Assembly: GCF_000949255.1 (NCBI RefSeq)
Contig: NZ_JXUW01000009.1
Location: 30,915-94,914, forward strand
Direction: 5' to 3'
DNA: 64,000 nt
Origin: Ferrimicrobium acidiphilum DSM 19497
Lineage (GTDB): Bacteria > Actinomycetota > Acidimicrobiia > Acidimicrobiales > Acidimicrobiaceae
Below, piece after piece: positions 46,598 through 55,908 of this stretch. How positions within the stretch are numbered: position 1 is the stretch's first letter; each line of letters starts with the position of its first letter. The notes under the pieces are model-generated. The model worked only from the letters and a program-made list of their open reading frames with translations, was not told the origin of the DNA and made no database searches. A program made the position numbers and the translations under genes.

Positions 46598-47872
46598 ATG
46601 AAGCAGAAGTTTCAATGCTCCGGTTGTGGCGAGCAGCATCTCACCTGGATGGGACAGTGTTCAAGCTGTGGCCAGTGGGGTCTGATAGCAGAAGAGGTTA
46701 AGACGTCATCACGCGGTTCTGCATACCAGCAGCCAGTTCCGCTCTTTAAGGTTGAACGCAGGCGCGAGCGACGACTCACATCCGGCATCGGAGGTTTTGA
46801 CGATCTCCTTGGTGACGGCTTCGTTCTCGGTTCTGTTGTGCTCGTCTCTGGTGAGCCCGGTGTGGGTAAGTCCTCACTGATACTCGGCATGTCCGCCGGA
46901 ATCATGGAGTCGACTCCGAGTCTATATATCTCGGCAGAGGAGACGAGCTTGCAGCTTGCAGAGCGTGCGGAAAGGCTCGCAGGATCCTTCGACCGCCTGC
47001 TTGTGCTCGCTACTCGTGATAGTGATGAGGCGCTTGCAGCTATCGAGGCGACAGAGGCGAGGTTTGTAATAGTCGATTCGCTTCAGGCCCTGGCCATAGG
47101 CGTGACACCGATGAAGGAGTTCGTCGATGCGGTGGTCAGGCTCGCCAAGCTGCGCGAGATAGTTGTCGTAGTGATTGGACAGGTGACAAAGGATGGCGAT
47201 CTTTTGGGGCCGCGATATGTGGAACATATGGTTGACGCTTCACTGATGCTCGAGACCACTGGTGCACCGGGTATTAGGCGAGTTATGGTCCGGAAAAATC
47301 GGTTTGGCCCTAGTGATGGAGTACGTCGCTTTGCGCTCGAGACCCATGGCGTCCGGATGATCGAGGAGAGTAATCGCCTCGATGACACGCCCGAGGTTGG
47401 ACGTGCCTGGGCTGGCGTACGAGTCGGTCGTCTCGCGCAGATTGTGGAGGTGAATGCGCTCGTGGGGCCGAAGTCGAAGGGTCGACTTCTTTCACGAGGA
47501 ATTGAGACCGACCGGGTTCGTTATCTGCTATCGGTGATTGACAAACACTGTGACCTTGACCTCTCTGATCGGGAGGTCTTAGTGGCGGTACCGAGTGGAG
47601 GCGTGGTCGTTGATCCGCGAGTTGATCTGGCACTGGCCATTGCTTTAGTGAGTTCACGACGCTCAGTTCCGTTGACGCGTCCGTTGGTCGCCTGTGCGGA
47701 GATCGGGCTCCTTGGGGAGTTGATCCCGGACGAGGCGATACGCGCACTCACACAGACATTGCCAGTGGCTGCCAAGGAGATCATCACGCCGAGGACCCGG
47801 CCCTACCTCCGTGAGGTGCTTGAGGAGCTCGGACTCTATAAGCCGGATCGCCTACAGGTGGTAGGCTTGTAG
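46598..47872 (+). CDS. radA: DNA repair protein RadA
   Basis: 424 residues, slightly shorter than the usual 450. Four-cysteine zinc finger (CSGCGEQHLTWMGQC and CSSC), RecA-like ATPase with [12 protein letters not shown], the RadA signature VRKNRFGPSDGVRRF and a Lon-like C-terminal domain. Promotes branch migration in recombination. disA follows 4 nt downstream. Confidence 0.94.
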   Translation: MKQKFQCSGCGEQHLTWMGQCSSCGQWGLIAEEVKTSSRGSAYQQPVPLFKVERRRERRLTSGIGGFDDLLGDGFVLGSVVLVSGEPGVGKSSLILGMSAGIMESTPSLYISAEETSLQLAERAERLAGSFDRLLVLATRDSDEALAAIEATEARFVIVDSLQALAIGVTPMKEFVDAVVRLAKLREIVVVVIGQVTKDGDLLGPRYVEHMVDASLMLETTGAPGIRRVMVRKNRFGPSDGVRRFALETHGVRMIEESNRLDDTPEVGRAWAGVRVGRLAQIVEVNALVGPKSKGRLLSRGIETDRVRYLLSVIDKHCDLDLSDREVLVAVPSGGVVVDPRVDLALAIALVSSRRSVPLTRPLVACAEIGLLGELIPDEAIRALTQTLPVAAKEIITPRTRPYLREVLEELGLYKPDRLQVVGL

Positions 47873-47876
47873 CCAG

Positions 47877-48977
47877 ATGAGCGCGTCGACGACTGATTTC
47901 CAACAGACGGCATTAGCGAAGGTAGCCCCTGGGACGCTGTTGCGTGCAGGCCTCGATCGCATACTGCTAGCACGGACCGGTGCATTGGTTGTACTTGGTG
48001 ATGCCGCAGAGGTTCTCGAGATCTGTACCGGTGGATTCCTTATTGAAGCCGCATTCTCGCCACAAAAGCTCTTTGAGCTCGCGAAGATGGATGGCGCAAT
48101 TATCCTCTCAGCCAATGGCACCAGGATAGTTCGCGCGAACGTTCATCTGGTTCCAGATCCTCGACTGGTGACTACAGAGACGGGTACTCGCCATCGCACT
48201 GCCGAGCGCGTCGCCTCTAGCGTGGATGCGGTGGTGGTGGCGGTCTCCGAGGAGCTCTCGGTGATCTCGGTCTATTACCGCAACAACAAGCAGACCCTAC
48301 AACCGATCCCAGCGGTCCTTTCGCGAGCTAGTCAGGCGCTCTCTACTTTGGAACGGTATCGAGAACGCTTCGAGTCGGTACTCTCGAGTCTCGCCCCACT
48401 AGAACTCGCTGATCAAGTCACCTTTCGAGACGTTCTTTTTGCACTGCAGCGCGGAGAGATGGTTCGCCGAATCGGTGCTGAGATAGAGGGCTACCTGCTC
48501 GAACTTGGTACCGATGGACGGCTGCTCGCCCTGCAATCTGCGGAGATCTCGCTCGATTTTGAGGAGCGCTTTGACTCGCTGATCTTCGACTTTCTTGGCT
48601 ACAGTGATCCCATCGAGATCGAGGCTGTTCGCGATTCGCTGGGGTCTCTATCGACCGACGATGTGACTGACTTACGTACGTTTGCGAGTTGGGTAGCGCG
48701 ACAGGCGATCTGTGAGCCGCTCCGCTCTGTGAGTGTCGATCATGGCGACCTGTCATCGGTCGCCTTGTCATCGCGCGGGTCTCGGTTGCTTAGCAGTATC
48801 TCTAGAATTCCTGCACCTGCTGTGGCTGCACTTCTTGATCGATACCGATCTGTGGCTGCCATTCGCTTGGCATCTGAACAGGAGTTAGCTGCTCTGGACG
48901 AGATCGGGCCCGACTGGGCCCGACTGATCAGAGAGTCGCTCGGTGGGAGCCCTATCGTCGCTCCATTGGAGCGCTAA
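47877..48977 (+). CDS. disA: Diadenylate cyclase DisA
   Basis: 366 residues. DAC domain with the catalytic MDGAIIL and GTRHRTAERVA motifs, a helical spine and a C-terminal helix-hairpin-helix DNA-binding domain. Synthesises c-di-AMP while scanning DNA. The radA-disA pair is conserved. Its last 93 nt are antisense to the end of the convergent Crp/Fnr gene. Confidence 0.94.
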   Translation: MSASTTDFQQTALAKVAPGTLLRAGLDRILLARTGALVVLGDAAEVLEICTGGFLIEAAFSPQKLFELAKMDGAIILSANGTRIVRANVHLVPDPRLVTTETGTRHRTAERVASSVDAVVVAVSEELSVISVYYRNNKQTLQPIPAVLSRASQALSTLERYRERFESVLSSLAPLELADQVTFRDVLFALQRGEMVRRIGAEIEGYLLELGTDGRLLALQSAEISLDFEERFDSLIFDFLGYSDPIEIEAVRDSLGSLSTDDVTDLRTFASWVARQAICEPLRSVSVDHGDLSSVALSSRGSRLLSSISRIPAPAVAALLDRYRSVAAIRLASEQELAALDEIGPDWARLIRESLGGSPIVAPLER

Positions 48978-49664
48978 ATTGGCTAGTTTCTCTGCGTCGA
49001 GGATGCGATATACGCGATGGCGATGGATCGTTAGGGCGCCGGAACGTTGAAGCGTAGCCAAGGCCTTGTTGGTTCGCTCGCGTGATGCTCCGACGAGGCT
49101 AGCGATCTCCTCCTGGGTGACGTCGAGCTCGAACTCCGTCAACCCTTGCGCTATCTCCAGGAGCAGACGCGCGAGTCTGTTGATGAGGTCGAGGTTGAGT
49201 GCCTCGATGAGTCGCTGGTCGCTAGCGCGTATTCGAGTTGCATAGGCGCTCAGAATCCTACATGCTATTGCTGGGTTGTCGGTGAGGTTGGCACGCACGA
49301 CGTCGTAGGGTAGGGTCAGGGCGAGGGATGGCTCCAACGCTCGTGCGGTCGAGGTGCGTGGAGCGTTATCGAACAGGCTTAGATCTCCAACAACATTACC
49401 CCTTGACTTAATAGCGAACATCGTTGGCCGTCCCCATGTCCCTCCCGCGAGGAGGCCAACGCGTCCTGAGCAGATCAGGTAGCATGCATCGGCAACTTTG
49501 TCGATCTCGTACAGGAGTTCACCACGTCGATAGAGCATCAGGTTGTGTCTGATGAAGTGGGGAGTCCAGAACTGCTCTGAGAAGTGCGAAAAAACCGGGT
49601 GTTGTCGGACGAGAGAGAGTACGTTTTCCTCATCGCCTGCTTGGGCCCATACGAGCACATCCAC
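48885..49664 (-). CDS. Crp/Fnr-family transcription regulator
   Basis: 259 residues. Cyclic-nucleotide-binding fold with [20 protein letters not shown] and [18 protein letters not shown], then a winged helix with [20 protein letters not shown]. The nucleotide-binding Arg/Ser pair of Crp is replaced in part, and Fnr cysteines are absent, so the ligand is unknown. The C-terminal 31 residues (after about residue 228) are coded antisense to disA and may be a recent extension. Confidence 0.88.
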   Translation of the reverse strand: MDVLVWAQAGDEENVLSLVRQHPVFSHFSEQFWTPHFIRHNLMLYRRGELLYEIDKVADACYLICSGRVGLLAGGTWGRPTMFAIKSRGNVVGDLSLFDNAPRTSTARALEPSLALTLPYDVVRANLTDNPAIACRILSAYATRIRASDQRLIEALNLDLINRLARLLLEIAQGLTEFELDVTQEEIASLVGASRERTNKALATLQRSGALTIHRHRVYRILDAEKLANLALQWSDDRAPTERLSDQSGPVGPDLVQSS

Positions 49665-49742
49665 CCCCAGTCCTCGAGCTGGTATACTAGTAGAAAAGAT
49701 CAGTTAATCCTTACTGTGTGTCCTTCCTGGAAGGCGGTTTCA

Positions 49743-50222
49743 TTGTCATTTGAAGTCGGCGACAAGGTCGTCTATCCCCACCATGGTGCTGCGATCATAG
49801 AAGATCGAGAGCGCCGGGAGGATTTTGGTGAAGAGAAAGAGTATTTCGTCCTGAAGATTGCCTACGGGGATTTGACAGTTCGAGTGCCTGTGGACCTAGC
49901 CGAAGAGGTTGGCCTACGTGACGTTATCAACGACGAGGAGGTCGAAGAGGTCTTCGCTGTACTTGGCAAAAAGGACGCGCGGATGCCGACCAACTGGTCG
50001 AGACGGTATAAGAATCATGTTGAAAAGTTGAAGTCAGGTGATATCTATCAGGTTGCTGAGGTGGTTCGGAACCTGACGATTCGCGACAACGACAAGGGTC
50101 TCTCGGCTGGTGAACGGCGGATGCTAGCCAAGGCGCGGCAGATCTTGGTGTCTGAGCTCACCTTTGCGCTGTCGGTCACTCCTGAAGATGCTGAGGGGCG
50201 ACTCGACAAGGCGCTCGCGTAA
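49743..50222 (+). CDS. carD: CarD-family RNA polymerase-binding regulator
   Basis: 159 residues from the TTG at 49743; a run of open codons to the left is antisense to the Crp/Fnr gene and not conserved. N-terminal RNAP-interacting domain [16 protein letters not shown]-terminal helical domain with [16 protein letters not shown], and [15 protein letters not shown]. Stabilises open promoter complexes at many promoters. A TATACT at 49683 may be its -10. ispDF follows after 11 nt, as in mycobacteria where carD precedes ispD. Confidence 0.93.
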   Translation: MSFEVGDKVVYPHHGAAIIEDRERREDFGEEKEYFVLKIAYGDLTVRVPVDLAEEVGLRDVINDEEVEEVFAVLGKKDARMPTNWSRRYKNHVEKLKSGDIYQVAEVVRNLTIRDNDKGLSAGERRMLAKARQILVSELTFALSVTPEDAEGRLDKALA

Positions 50223-50233
50223 CGGAGAAGTGA

Positions 50234-51313
50234 TTGGCTGTTGGAACCCTGATCGTTGCTGCGGGATCCGGACAGCGGTTTGGTGGTCCAAAGCAATTTG
50301 AGCGAGTTGGTGGGATTACCCTCTTGGAGGCTGCGATTGAGCGGGCGAAGTCGATTTCGAATCGCATCGTTGTTGCCCTGCCAGCTGGGATCGAGCTTCC
50401 GTCTTCGAACTCAGAGCTCGCCTATACCGTTGGTGGAGACACAAGAACAGAGTCTGTAGCCAACGCCTTCCGGGCACTTGGTGACCGATTCGATTACGTG
50501 CTTGTCCACGATGCCGCGCGGCCGTATGCGTCCCAAGCGCTTTTTGAACGCGTGGTGGCCGCACTCGCACGCGGATGTCTTGCGGTTATTCCCGCTCTTG
50601 AGTCAGTTGATACCCTCAAGGTTGTTGAGGATCGCATGGTGCGAGAGACGCTGGATCGGAACAAGATCGTTCGCGTGCAGACCCCTCAAGGTTTCCAGTA
50701 CGAGCTGCTAGCTGAGATCATCAACTCGAGGAAAGAGGCGACCGATGAGGCGGCGATAGCTGAGCAACTTGGCTATCCGGTCACGATCGTCCCGGGTGAA
50801 GAGCTCGCTTCCAAGGTAACCTGGCGTGCTGATCTTGAACGTCTACGCCTCCCGCGTGTAGGGCTAGGATTTGACATTCACCCGTTTCGCCTCGACGACG
50901 GTGGCGATTTAGTGTTGGCTGGTGAGCATTTCGGGCCTCCCGGATTGATCGGTCACTCCGATGGAGACTGCCTGGCTCATGCGGTCGCTGATGCAATCTT
51001 GGGTGCGGCCGGCATAGGTGGTATCGGAGATATTTTCCCAGACACAGATCCAGAGTTGAAGGACGCAGACTCGATGCTTCTTCTTGCGGAGTGTGCCCAG
51101 GCAGTGAGGGCGAGGGGTTATCGTGTGCACTCGGTAGACGCGACGATTATCGCCGAGCACCCTCGGCTTGGCTCATCGCTCGACAGGCTCGGGTGTGCGC
51201 TACAGACTCATATGCAGGCGCCTGTGCTTGTAAAGGCCAAGCGAGCTGAGGGATTGGGATCACTTGGGGCGGGCCTTGGAATCGCGACCTTTGCGGTGGC
51301 GTCGATCATATGA
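50234..51313 (+). CDS. ispDF: Bifunctional IspDF (isoprenoid MEP pathway)
   Basis: 359 residues, a fusion. IspD part (about 1-205): LIVAAGSGQRFGGPKQF and VLVHDAARPY, cytidylyltransferase step. IspF part (about 210-359): VGLGFDIHPF and GHSDGDCLAHAVADAILGAA with the zinc ligands, then the C-terminal family tail. Fused IspDF is less usual in Actinobacteria, where the two are commonly separate neighbouring genes. TTG start at 50234. Overlaps rlmB by 4 nt. Confidence 0.93.
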   Translation: MAVGTLIVAAGSGQRFGGPKQFERVGGITLLEAAIERAKSISNRIVVALPAGIELPSSNSELAYTVGGDTRTESVANAFRALGDRFDYVLVHDAARPYASQALFERVVAALARGCLAVIPALESVDTLKVVEDRMVRETLDRNKIVRVQTPQGFQYELLAEIINSRKEATDEAAIAEQLGYPVTIVPGEELASKVTWRADLERLRLPRVGLGFDIHPFRLDDGGDLVLAGEHFGPPGLIGHSDGDCLAHAVADAILGAAGIGGIGDIFPDTDPELKDADSMLLLAECAQAVRARGYRVHSVDATIIAEHPRLGSSLDRLGCALQTHMQAPVLVKAKRAEGLGSLGAGLGIATFAVASII

Positions 51314-52041
51314 GCGAACGTAGTGTTGGTGGCGGCCAGGTGGAGGGTCGGCGGGCGGTGCTCGAGCTGCTCCGGGTTGGGCGACGCGAGGTACATGAGG
51401 TCTGGTGCATGCGAGACGCCTTGGATGAGGAGATCGACGAAGCTGCTGCAGCTGCTGGGGTTAGGTTACTCAGGGTCAGCGAGAGTGCTTTTCGAGAGCG
51501 TTCCTCTTCGTTTCAGCCTCAAGGAGTGCTTGCGATTGCGGAGCCGCTACGTTCGCGTTCGCTAGAGGACCTCATAGCACCTGAAGTGGTGCTGCTTGTG
51601 CTTGACCGAGTTCAGGATCCACAGAATCTTGGGGCGATACTCCGTAGCGCCGCCGCCGCCGGTGTCGGAGGCGTTATCCTACCTGAACGTCGAGGTGCTC
51701 TAGTTACTCCGGCGGTTACTAAGGTTGCCTCAGGTGCACTTGAGTACCTTGACTTCGCTGTCGTAGCCGGCATTCCTGCCGCCCTGGCGACGCTGCAGAG
51801 GCAGTCGGTTTGGACGGTGGGACTCGCGGCTGAGGCAGAGGTAGCGCTCGCGGATTGCAACCTCCTCACCGAGGCAATCGCATTGGTCGTTGGGGCTGAG
51901 GGTGATGGACTAGCCCGATTGACTCGTCAGCGATGCGATCTTCTAGCCAAGATACCGATGGCAGCATCGGTCGCGTCGCTAAACGTTAGTGCCGCGACTG
52001 CAGTCGCCCTGTTTACTATTGCTGGTGCGCGGCGTGTTTAA
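51310..52041 (+). CDS. rlmB: 23S rRNA 2'-O-methyltransferase (RlmB/TrmH family)
   Basis: 243 residues. N-terminal substrate domain starting VEGRRAVLELLR, SPOUT knot with LDRVQDPQNLGAILRSA, LVVGAEGDGL and the final PMAASVASLNVSAATAVALF. Methylates G2251 of 23S rRNA in the E. coli model. In mycobacteria cysS lies between ispF and rlmB; here it is absent. Confidence 0.92.
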   Translation: MSERSVGGGQVEGRRAVLELLRVGRREVHEVWCMRDALDEEIDEAAAAAGVRLLRVSESAFRERSSSFQPQGVLAIAEPLRSRSLEDLIAPEVVLLVLDRVQDPQNLGAILRSAAAAGVGGVILPERRGALVTPAVTKVASGALEYLDFAVVAGIPAALATLQRQSVWTVGLAAEAEVALADCNLLTEAIALVVGAEGDGLARLTRQRCDLLAKIPMAASVASLNVSAATAVALFTIAGARRV

Positions 52042-52615
52042 TGAGCTTTCCATACTTCTCAGCGGTAGCCGTGAGGAGCTGCGGGCGTTGTTGAAGGAGA
52101 TGCCCTCTGAGCTTCTTGCGCAAGGTCATCGCGCCTACCAGAGTCGGTTTGGCCCCGATGGGGATATGTTGGAGCTCGCACTCGCCGATCCCGATCTACG
52201 GGTGGGTATAGCCGCAGTGGCCGCGATCCCGAGCGAGCGACGCAACTCTGAACTCGCCGAGCGATGTATGAGCGACTCCTCTTGGCTCGTCGTCGAGTTC
52301 GGTGCCTACGTTGCAGGAGAGCTGGAGGATCGAGCACTCGTGCCAAGGTTGATCGAGCTGGCAGAGGGACACGATGAGCCTTTGGTGCGCGAGTCGGCGC
52401 TGGCCAGTCTGGGTGCAATCGGAGACCCAAGAGCTGTGCCATTGGTTCTTAGTGCCCTATCGTCGAAGAATGTCTATCTGCGACGACGTGCTTTGGTGAT
52501 ATCGGTAGCCTTTGAATCCGAGGAGATCGATGCCGCCGTTGAGGCGCTGCGTGATGACCGTGATGCGCAGATCCGGCAGCTCTTCGTCGATCTCGAACGC
52601 GATCCTTACCAGTAG
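52025..52615 (+). CDS. HEAT-repeat protein
   Basis: About 196 residues of helical HEAT/PBS-lyase-type repeats, with unit-like segments DPDLRVGIAAVAAIPS, EPLVRESALASLGAIGDPRAV and KNVYLRRRALVISVAFES. Likely a scaffold for protein contacts; no enzyme motif. Start uncertain: GTG at 52025 or 52034 both lie in the end of rlmB. Its stop overlaps the end of the convergent MreB-like gene by 10 nt. Confidence 0.72.
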   Translation: MRGVFNELSILLSGSREELRALLKEMPSELLAQGHRAYQSRFGPDGDMLELALADPDLRVGIAAVAAIPSERRNSELAERCMSDSSWLVVEFGAYVAGELEDRALVPRLIELAEGHDEPLVRESALASLGAIGDPRAVPLVLSALSSKNVYLRRRALVISVAFESEEIDAAVEALRDDRDAQIRQLFVDLERDPYQ

Positions 52616-53586
52616 ATTTTGGATGGATTGCTTGCGTGGATGACGGAGAGTCCTCGTATCACTGCGAGCTCGGGATCCGGTATGGTGTGCACCTCGACTC
52701 CGAGCCGTCGTTCGAGTTCACCTGCCAGGCCAGACAAGTGAGCGCCACCGCCTAGGAGCCAGACTCCGCGATCAGCCACATCGGTCACGAGTTGGTTTGG
52801 CGCTTGAGCTATGCAGTTGATAACGGTTTGGGTGACTAGGTCGAGGCTCGGCAGTATGGCGGCGTAGATGGTGTCTTCGGCGATCACGCCGCTCTCACTC
52901 TCTCCATTAGCCAGGCTTCTACCCCAGATCTTGGCTTGAGCTCCGCTATGGGTCCGCTGGAAGTCAATCAACTGAGTGAGAATATCGTTTGCCACCTCAT
53001 CTGAGATGACGAGATCACATGTTGTTTTGACGGATTCGCGGATTGCGTTGCGAAAACTGCTCACTCCGGTGGCACTCGTGGCTCGGGCTGCGAGCTTACC
53101 AAAAGAGACGATTCCGGCTTCTATCAACGACTCGCCTAGGACGACGGTCATAGTCCCTACCTCGCCGAGCACGTCTTCATCGATGCCAGCCGTTGCCGCT
53201 ATCGGCGTTTCGAGTGGGATGACTGGTTTCGCGTTGAGCCCCTCTATACATCGCTTAAGCGATGCGGTGTCCAGTTGCGAGGCGTGAGTAGTGGCCGCAA
53301 AGAGCACTTCACTCCGAGCGAACGAGCGTACGCCAACGGAGCGCAACGCCTGCTTTAAAAACCCACTGACCGCCTCTGGGTCTGCCGGAGCTCCCTGACG
53401 CATGATCTTGACTAGTTTGGTCTTTGATCCACTTCGGAGTACCTCTTCGGGTGCCTTTGCTCCAATCACTTTTACCGATTTATGATCTAGATCATAAGCG
53501 GCTTCGGATGCTACGGTCAGAATCGGTTCGGAGGCGACTTGAATGCGGGTGAAGGCAGCTCCAATGTCGAGAGTGATGAGCGCCAT
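52606..53586 (-). CDS. MreB-like actin-family protein (divergent paralogue)
   Basis: 326 residues. Actin-fold landmarks: phosphate 1 region LITLDIGAAFTRI and the adenosine region LLGGGAHLSGLAGELERRLG, ending with VIRGLSVIHA. The phosphate 2 motif is changed to VVLGESLIEAG instead of the DIGGGT of MreB, so nucleotide handling may differ. Such MreB paralogues occur in Actinobacteria outside the mreBCD cluster. Translated directly after a small membrane peptide and moaE. Confidence 0.78.
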   Translation of the reverse strand: MALITLDIGAAFTRIQVASEPILTVASEAAYDLDHKSVKVIGAKAPEEVLRSGSKTKLVKIMRQGAPADPEAVSGFLKQALRSVGVRSFARSEVLFAATTHASQLDTASLKRCIEGLNAKPVIPLETPIAATAGIDEDVLGEVGTMTVVLGESLIEAGIVSFGKLAARATSATGVSSFRNAIRESVKTTCDLVISDEVANDILTQLIDFQRTHSGAQAKIWGRSLANGESESGVIAEDTIYAAILPSLDLVTQTVINCIAQAPNQLVTDVADRGVWLLGGGAHLSGLAGELERRLGVEVHTIPDPELAVIRGLSVIHASNPSKIYW

Positions 53587-53775
53587 CTAGGAGTGTGATG
53601 ACCGAGTGCCAGAGGAAGATTCGGACCTGTAGCGCTTGTCCAAGGCATGACGCATGCTGTCGAAGGAACGAACGCCGTCATCGATCGAAACCGGCTTGAC
53701 TCGGTGTAGCGAGCCAAGGATACCAACGATCACCACGAAGGCGATCGGGATCAATACGTATAAAAGCTCAGTCAT
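53587..53775 (-). CDS. 62-residue single-pass membrane protein
   Basis: One N-terminal helix (LLYVLIPIAFVVIVGILGSL, about 4-23), then a basic/polar tail with VSIDDGVRSFDSMRHAL. It overlaps moaE by 8 nt and its stop touches the ATG of the MreB-like gene, so all three are coupled. It could tether the actin-like protein to the membrane; this is inference from context. Confidence 0.65.
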   Translation of the reverse strand: MTELLYVLIPIAFVVIVGILGSLHRVKPVSIDDGVRSFDSMRHALDKRYRSESSSGTRSSHS

Positions 53776-54277
53776 TGGAACCTTTCATTGGGGACGCAAT
53801 ATCTTGCATTGGAGTGGCGGTCGAAGACCATTGTGCACCGGATGTACCGATCTCCTGTTTCCAGATCGGGACGGCTACCTTGATGGTGTCGATGCCGTAA
53901 CGGCTGGCGGCGAAGGCAGCGTCCCTGTGTCCGGCGCTACAGCCAACCAGGACACTGGATGCACCGACTGGCACTTCGCCGACACGATGAATGAGAACGA
54001 TAGAACGAATCTCCTCGAAGGTCTCCTCGATAGTGGTTGCTATCTCAGAGAATCGCTCAGCAACTAGGTCAAGATAGGCTTCGTAGCGAATCGCAGACAC
54101 ATGCTCCATCTCATAGGAGTAGGTACGGACAGTTCCGGAGAACACGACGATACCCCCCGCATCTTGGCGACCAAGGAAATCATAGGCAGCGTCGAACACG
54201 ATCGGGGACTCAGTTAACTCGAGCCAGCGACTTGTCGTCTTCTCTTGCCACGGCAGTGACGGGCTCGGGGTCTCCAT
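53768..54277 (-). CDS. moaE: Molybdopterin synthase catalytic subunit
   Basis: 169 residues, AGGAGG 11 nt before the ATG. MoaE signatures: GGIVVFSGTVR, YEAYLDLVAERF, HRVGEVPVGASSV and the catalytic VPIWKQE. Converts precursor Z to molybdopterin with MoaD. No moaD is next to it here. First gene of a three-gene minus-strand operon. The C-terminal 20 residues after GTSGAQW are variable. Confidence 0.9.
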   Translation of the reverse strand: METPSPSLPWQEKTTSRWLELTESPIVFDAAYDFLGRQDAGGIVVFSGTVRTYSYEMEHVSAIRYEAYLDLVAERFSEIATTIEETFEEIRSIVLIHRVGEVPVGASSVLVGCSAGHRDAAFAASRYGIDTIKVAVPIWKQEIGTSGAQWSSTATPMQDIASPMKGSND

Positions 54278-54535
54278 CTGTTCTTCACCTCCTAATCAAA
54301 TCCTATTTTTCAGCTGCTTGTATCACTAAAAGGATAGGCCACATGCTCGAACAATCGGTGCTAACTGGCTGCATTCACTAGAGGTTTTAAGCTGGGTCTC
54401 AGCTGATTAGAGGAGTAGTTCAGTTTCGCAGGCTGTAGAGCTTCATTACGGGAGTGGATCCTCTGGGAGAAACTTCTCGTCTCGTCTTACTCGGCTACAC
54501 TTAGAGACGATGCTGTCAATTTTGTGGAGGTAGTG

Positions 54536-55711
54536 GTGGCTGATTCTGATGAGCCAATCAATCCGTTTCAGTTCATGATGGATGACATCATGAAGGCGAT
54601 CGGATCGGCGAACATTGATCCACAGGGTTTGAGGCGGCAATTTATGGGGCTGGCCCTGGGCTCAGATGGGGCTAACGAACTTCCTGCCATGACCGATCGC
54701 ACAAGAGTAGAGTCGCTCTTCGATCTCGCCAGTCGACACCTAGAGACGGTAGGGTTTATCTCGACTTTGGCAGCTTCAACCGAACATCTCGTTGTCGAGA
54801 GACCGGTTGACATCGCTGAGCGATTTTTGGACGGCTTCAAACCCTATCTCGATCTGTTGGCCTCTGCGCTTTCAGGTAGTGTTCCTCCGATGTCGCAACC
54901 AGGAGCTATGGATGTGGCACTTGGATCCGATACCGACTTTGCCTCGCTGGCAGCCTCGCTGTCGGCCTCGCTCGGTCCAATGTTCTCGAACGCCCAGGTT
55001 GGATCGCTAGTCGGACATTATGCGCTGTCTGCGCTTGGGACCCAGGACCTCCTCTTGCCACTCTCACCTCGCGGAGAGCTTGGTGTCGTGGTGAACAACC
55101 TACAAAAGGTCGCAGCTGCCATCAGTATTCCTCTTGATGAGGTTGCGCTCTATTGGTGTATGCGAGAACTCATCGTTGCGAGGGTTATGGCCCAACCAGT
55201 GATTGAGGATCGGTACGACACTGAACTACGGCTGTATCTACTTGACCTAAAGGCAGACACGACCCGAATGATGGAGAGTTTCGCTGAAGGAGCGATGTCT
55301 GATCCTAACTTCCTCACCAATTTTGATCCCACCGCCATGCTCCAGCAGTCGACCAGTCCTGCACAGGTGGCGAACGTCGCTGAGCTGCAGACGACGATGG
55401 CGGTGGTGCAGGCGCTGGTGGAGCTTGCGATGGCCCAGATCGGCCCCATGGTATTTGGGAGCACCAGCTGGATCGAGGGGATGAACCAATATCTAGATGA
55501 AGACCCAGCTCGTTCTGTGATGGCCTCGGTCTTTGGGATCACCTTGGCAGAGGTGCGAGCGAGAGCGGAGCGTTTTGCCGCCGAGCTCAGCGATTCAGTT
55601 GAGGATATTAGTGCCTTGGTGGCCGCACTGGCTGATCCATCGCTCTTTCCGAGTGCCGATGAACTCGATGATGTCAACCTTTGGCGTCTGCGACGATCGG
55701 TAGATGGCTAG
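54536..55711 (+). CDS. DUF2342-family protein lacking the zinc motif
   Basis: 391 residues from the GTG at 54536, with GGAGG 5 nt upstream. Aligns with the zincin at 33932 around DEVAL, but HELTH is replaced by RELIV (DEVALYWCMRELIVARV): both zinc histidines are gone and only the Glu remains. The later EGW-type segment is also changed (ALVELAMAQI). The reading frame is intact and codon use normal, so it looks like a maintained non-enzymatic paralogue, not a fresh pseudogene. Role unknown; perhaps a decoy or partner of the active form. Confidence 0.75.
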   Translation: MADSDEPINPFQFMMDDIMKAIGSANIDPQGLRRQFMGLALGSDGANELPAMTDRTRVESLFDLASRHLETVGFISTLAASTEHLVVERPVDIAERFLDGFKPYLDLLASALSGSVPPMSQPGAMDVALGSDTDFASLAASLSASLGPMFSNAQVGSLVGHYALSALGTQDLLLPLSPRGELGVVVNNLQKVAAAISIPLDEVALYWCMRELIVARVMAQPVIEDRYDTELRLYLLDLKADTTRMMESFAEGAMSDPNFLTNFDPTAMLQQSTSPAQVANVAELQTTMAVVQALVELAMAQIGPMVFGSTSWIEGMNQYLDEDPARSVMASVFGITLAEVRARAERFAAELSDSVEDISALVAALADPSLFPSADELDDVNLWRLRRSVDG

Positions 55712-55908
55712 CCACTTCATCTAGTCGCCGGACGTTCATGGTAATTGTGGTCCATGTGTCAGCGGCTCGCTTGGCTTAACTGCTATCGAGCAGTTCGAGA
55801 GCCTTTGTCCATCACTCTTCGAGGCACTCGCTGTTGTGGGCACAGCCGATCACGATGGCCAGCTTGGCTGATTGGAAGCTCGTGAGCACTCGTGAGTAGA
55901 CTTGGCTC

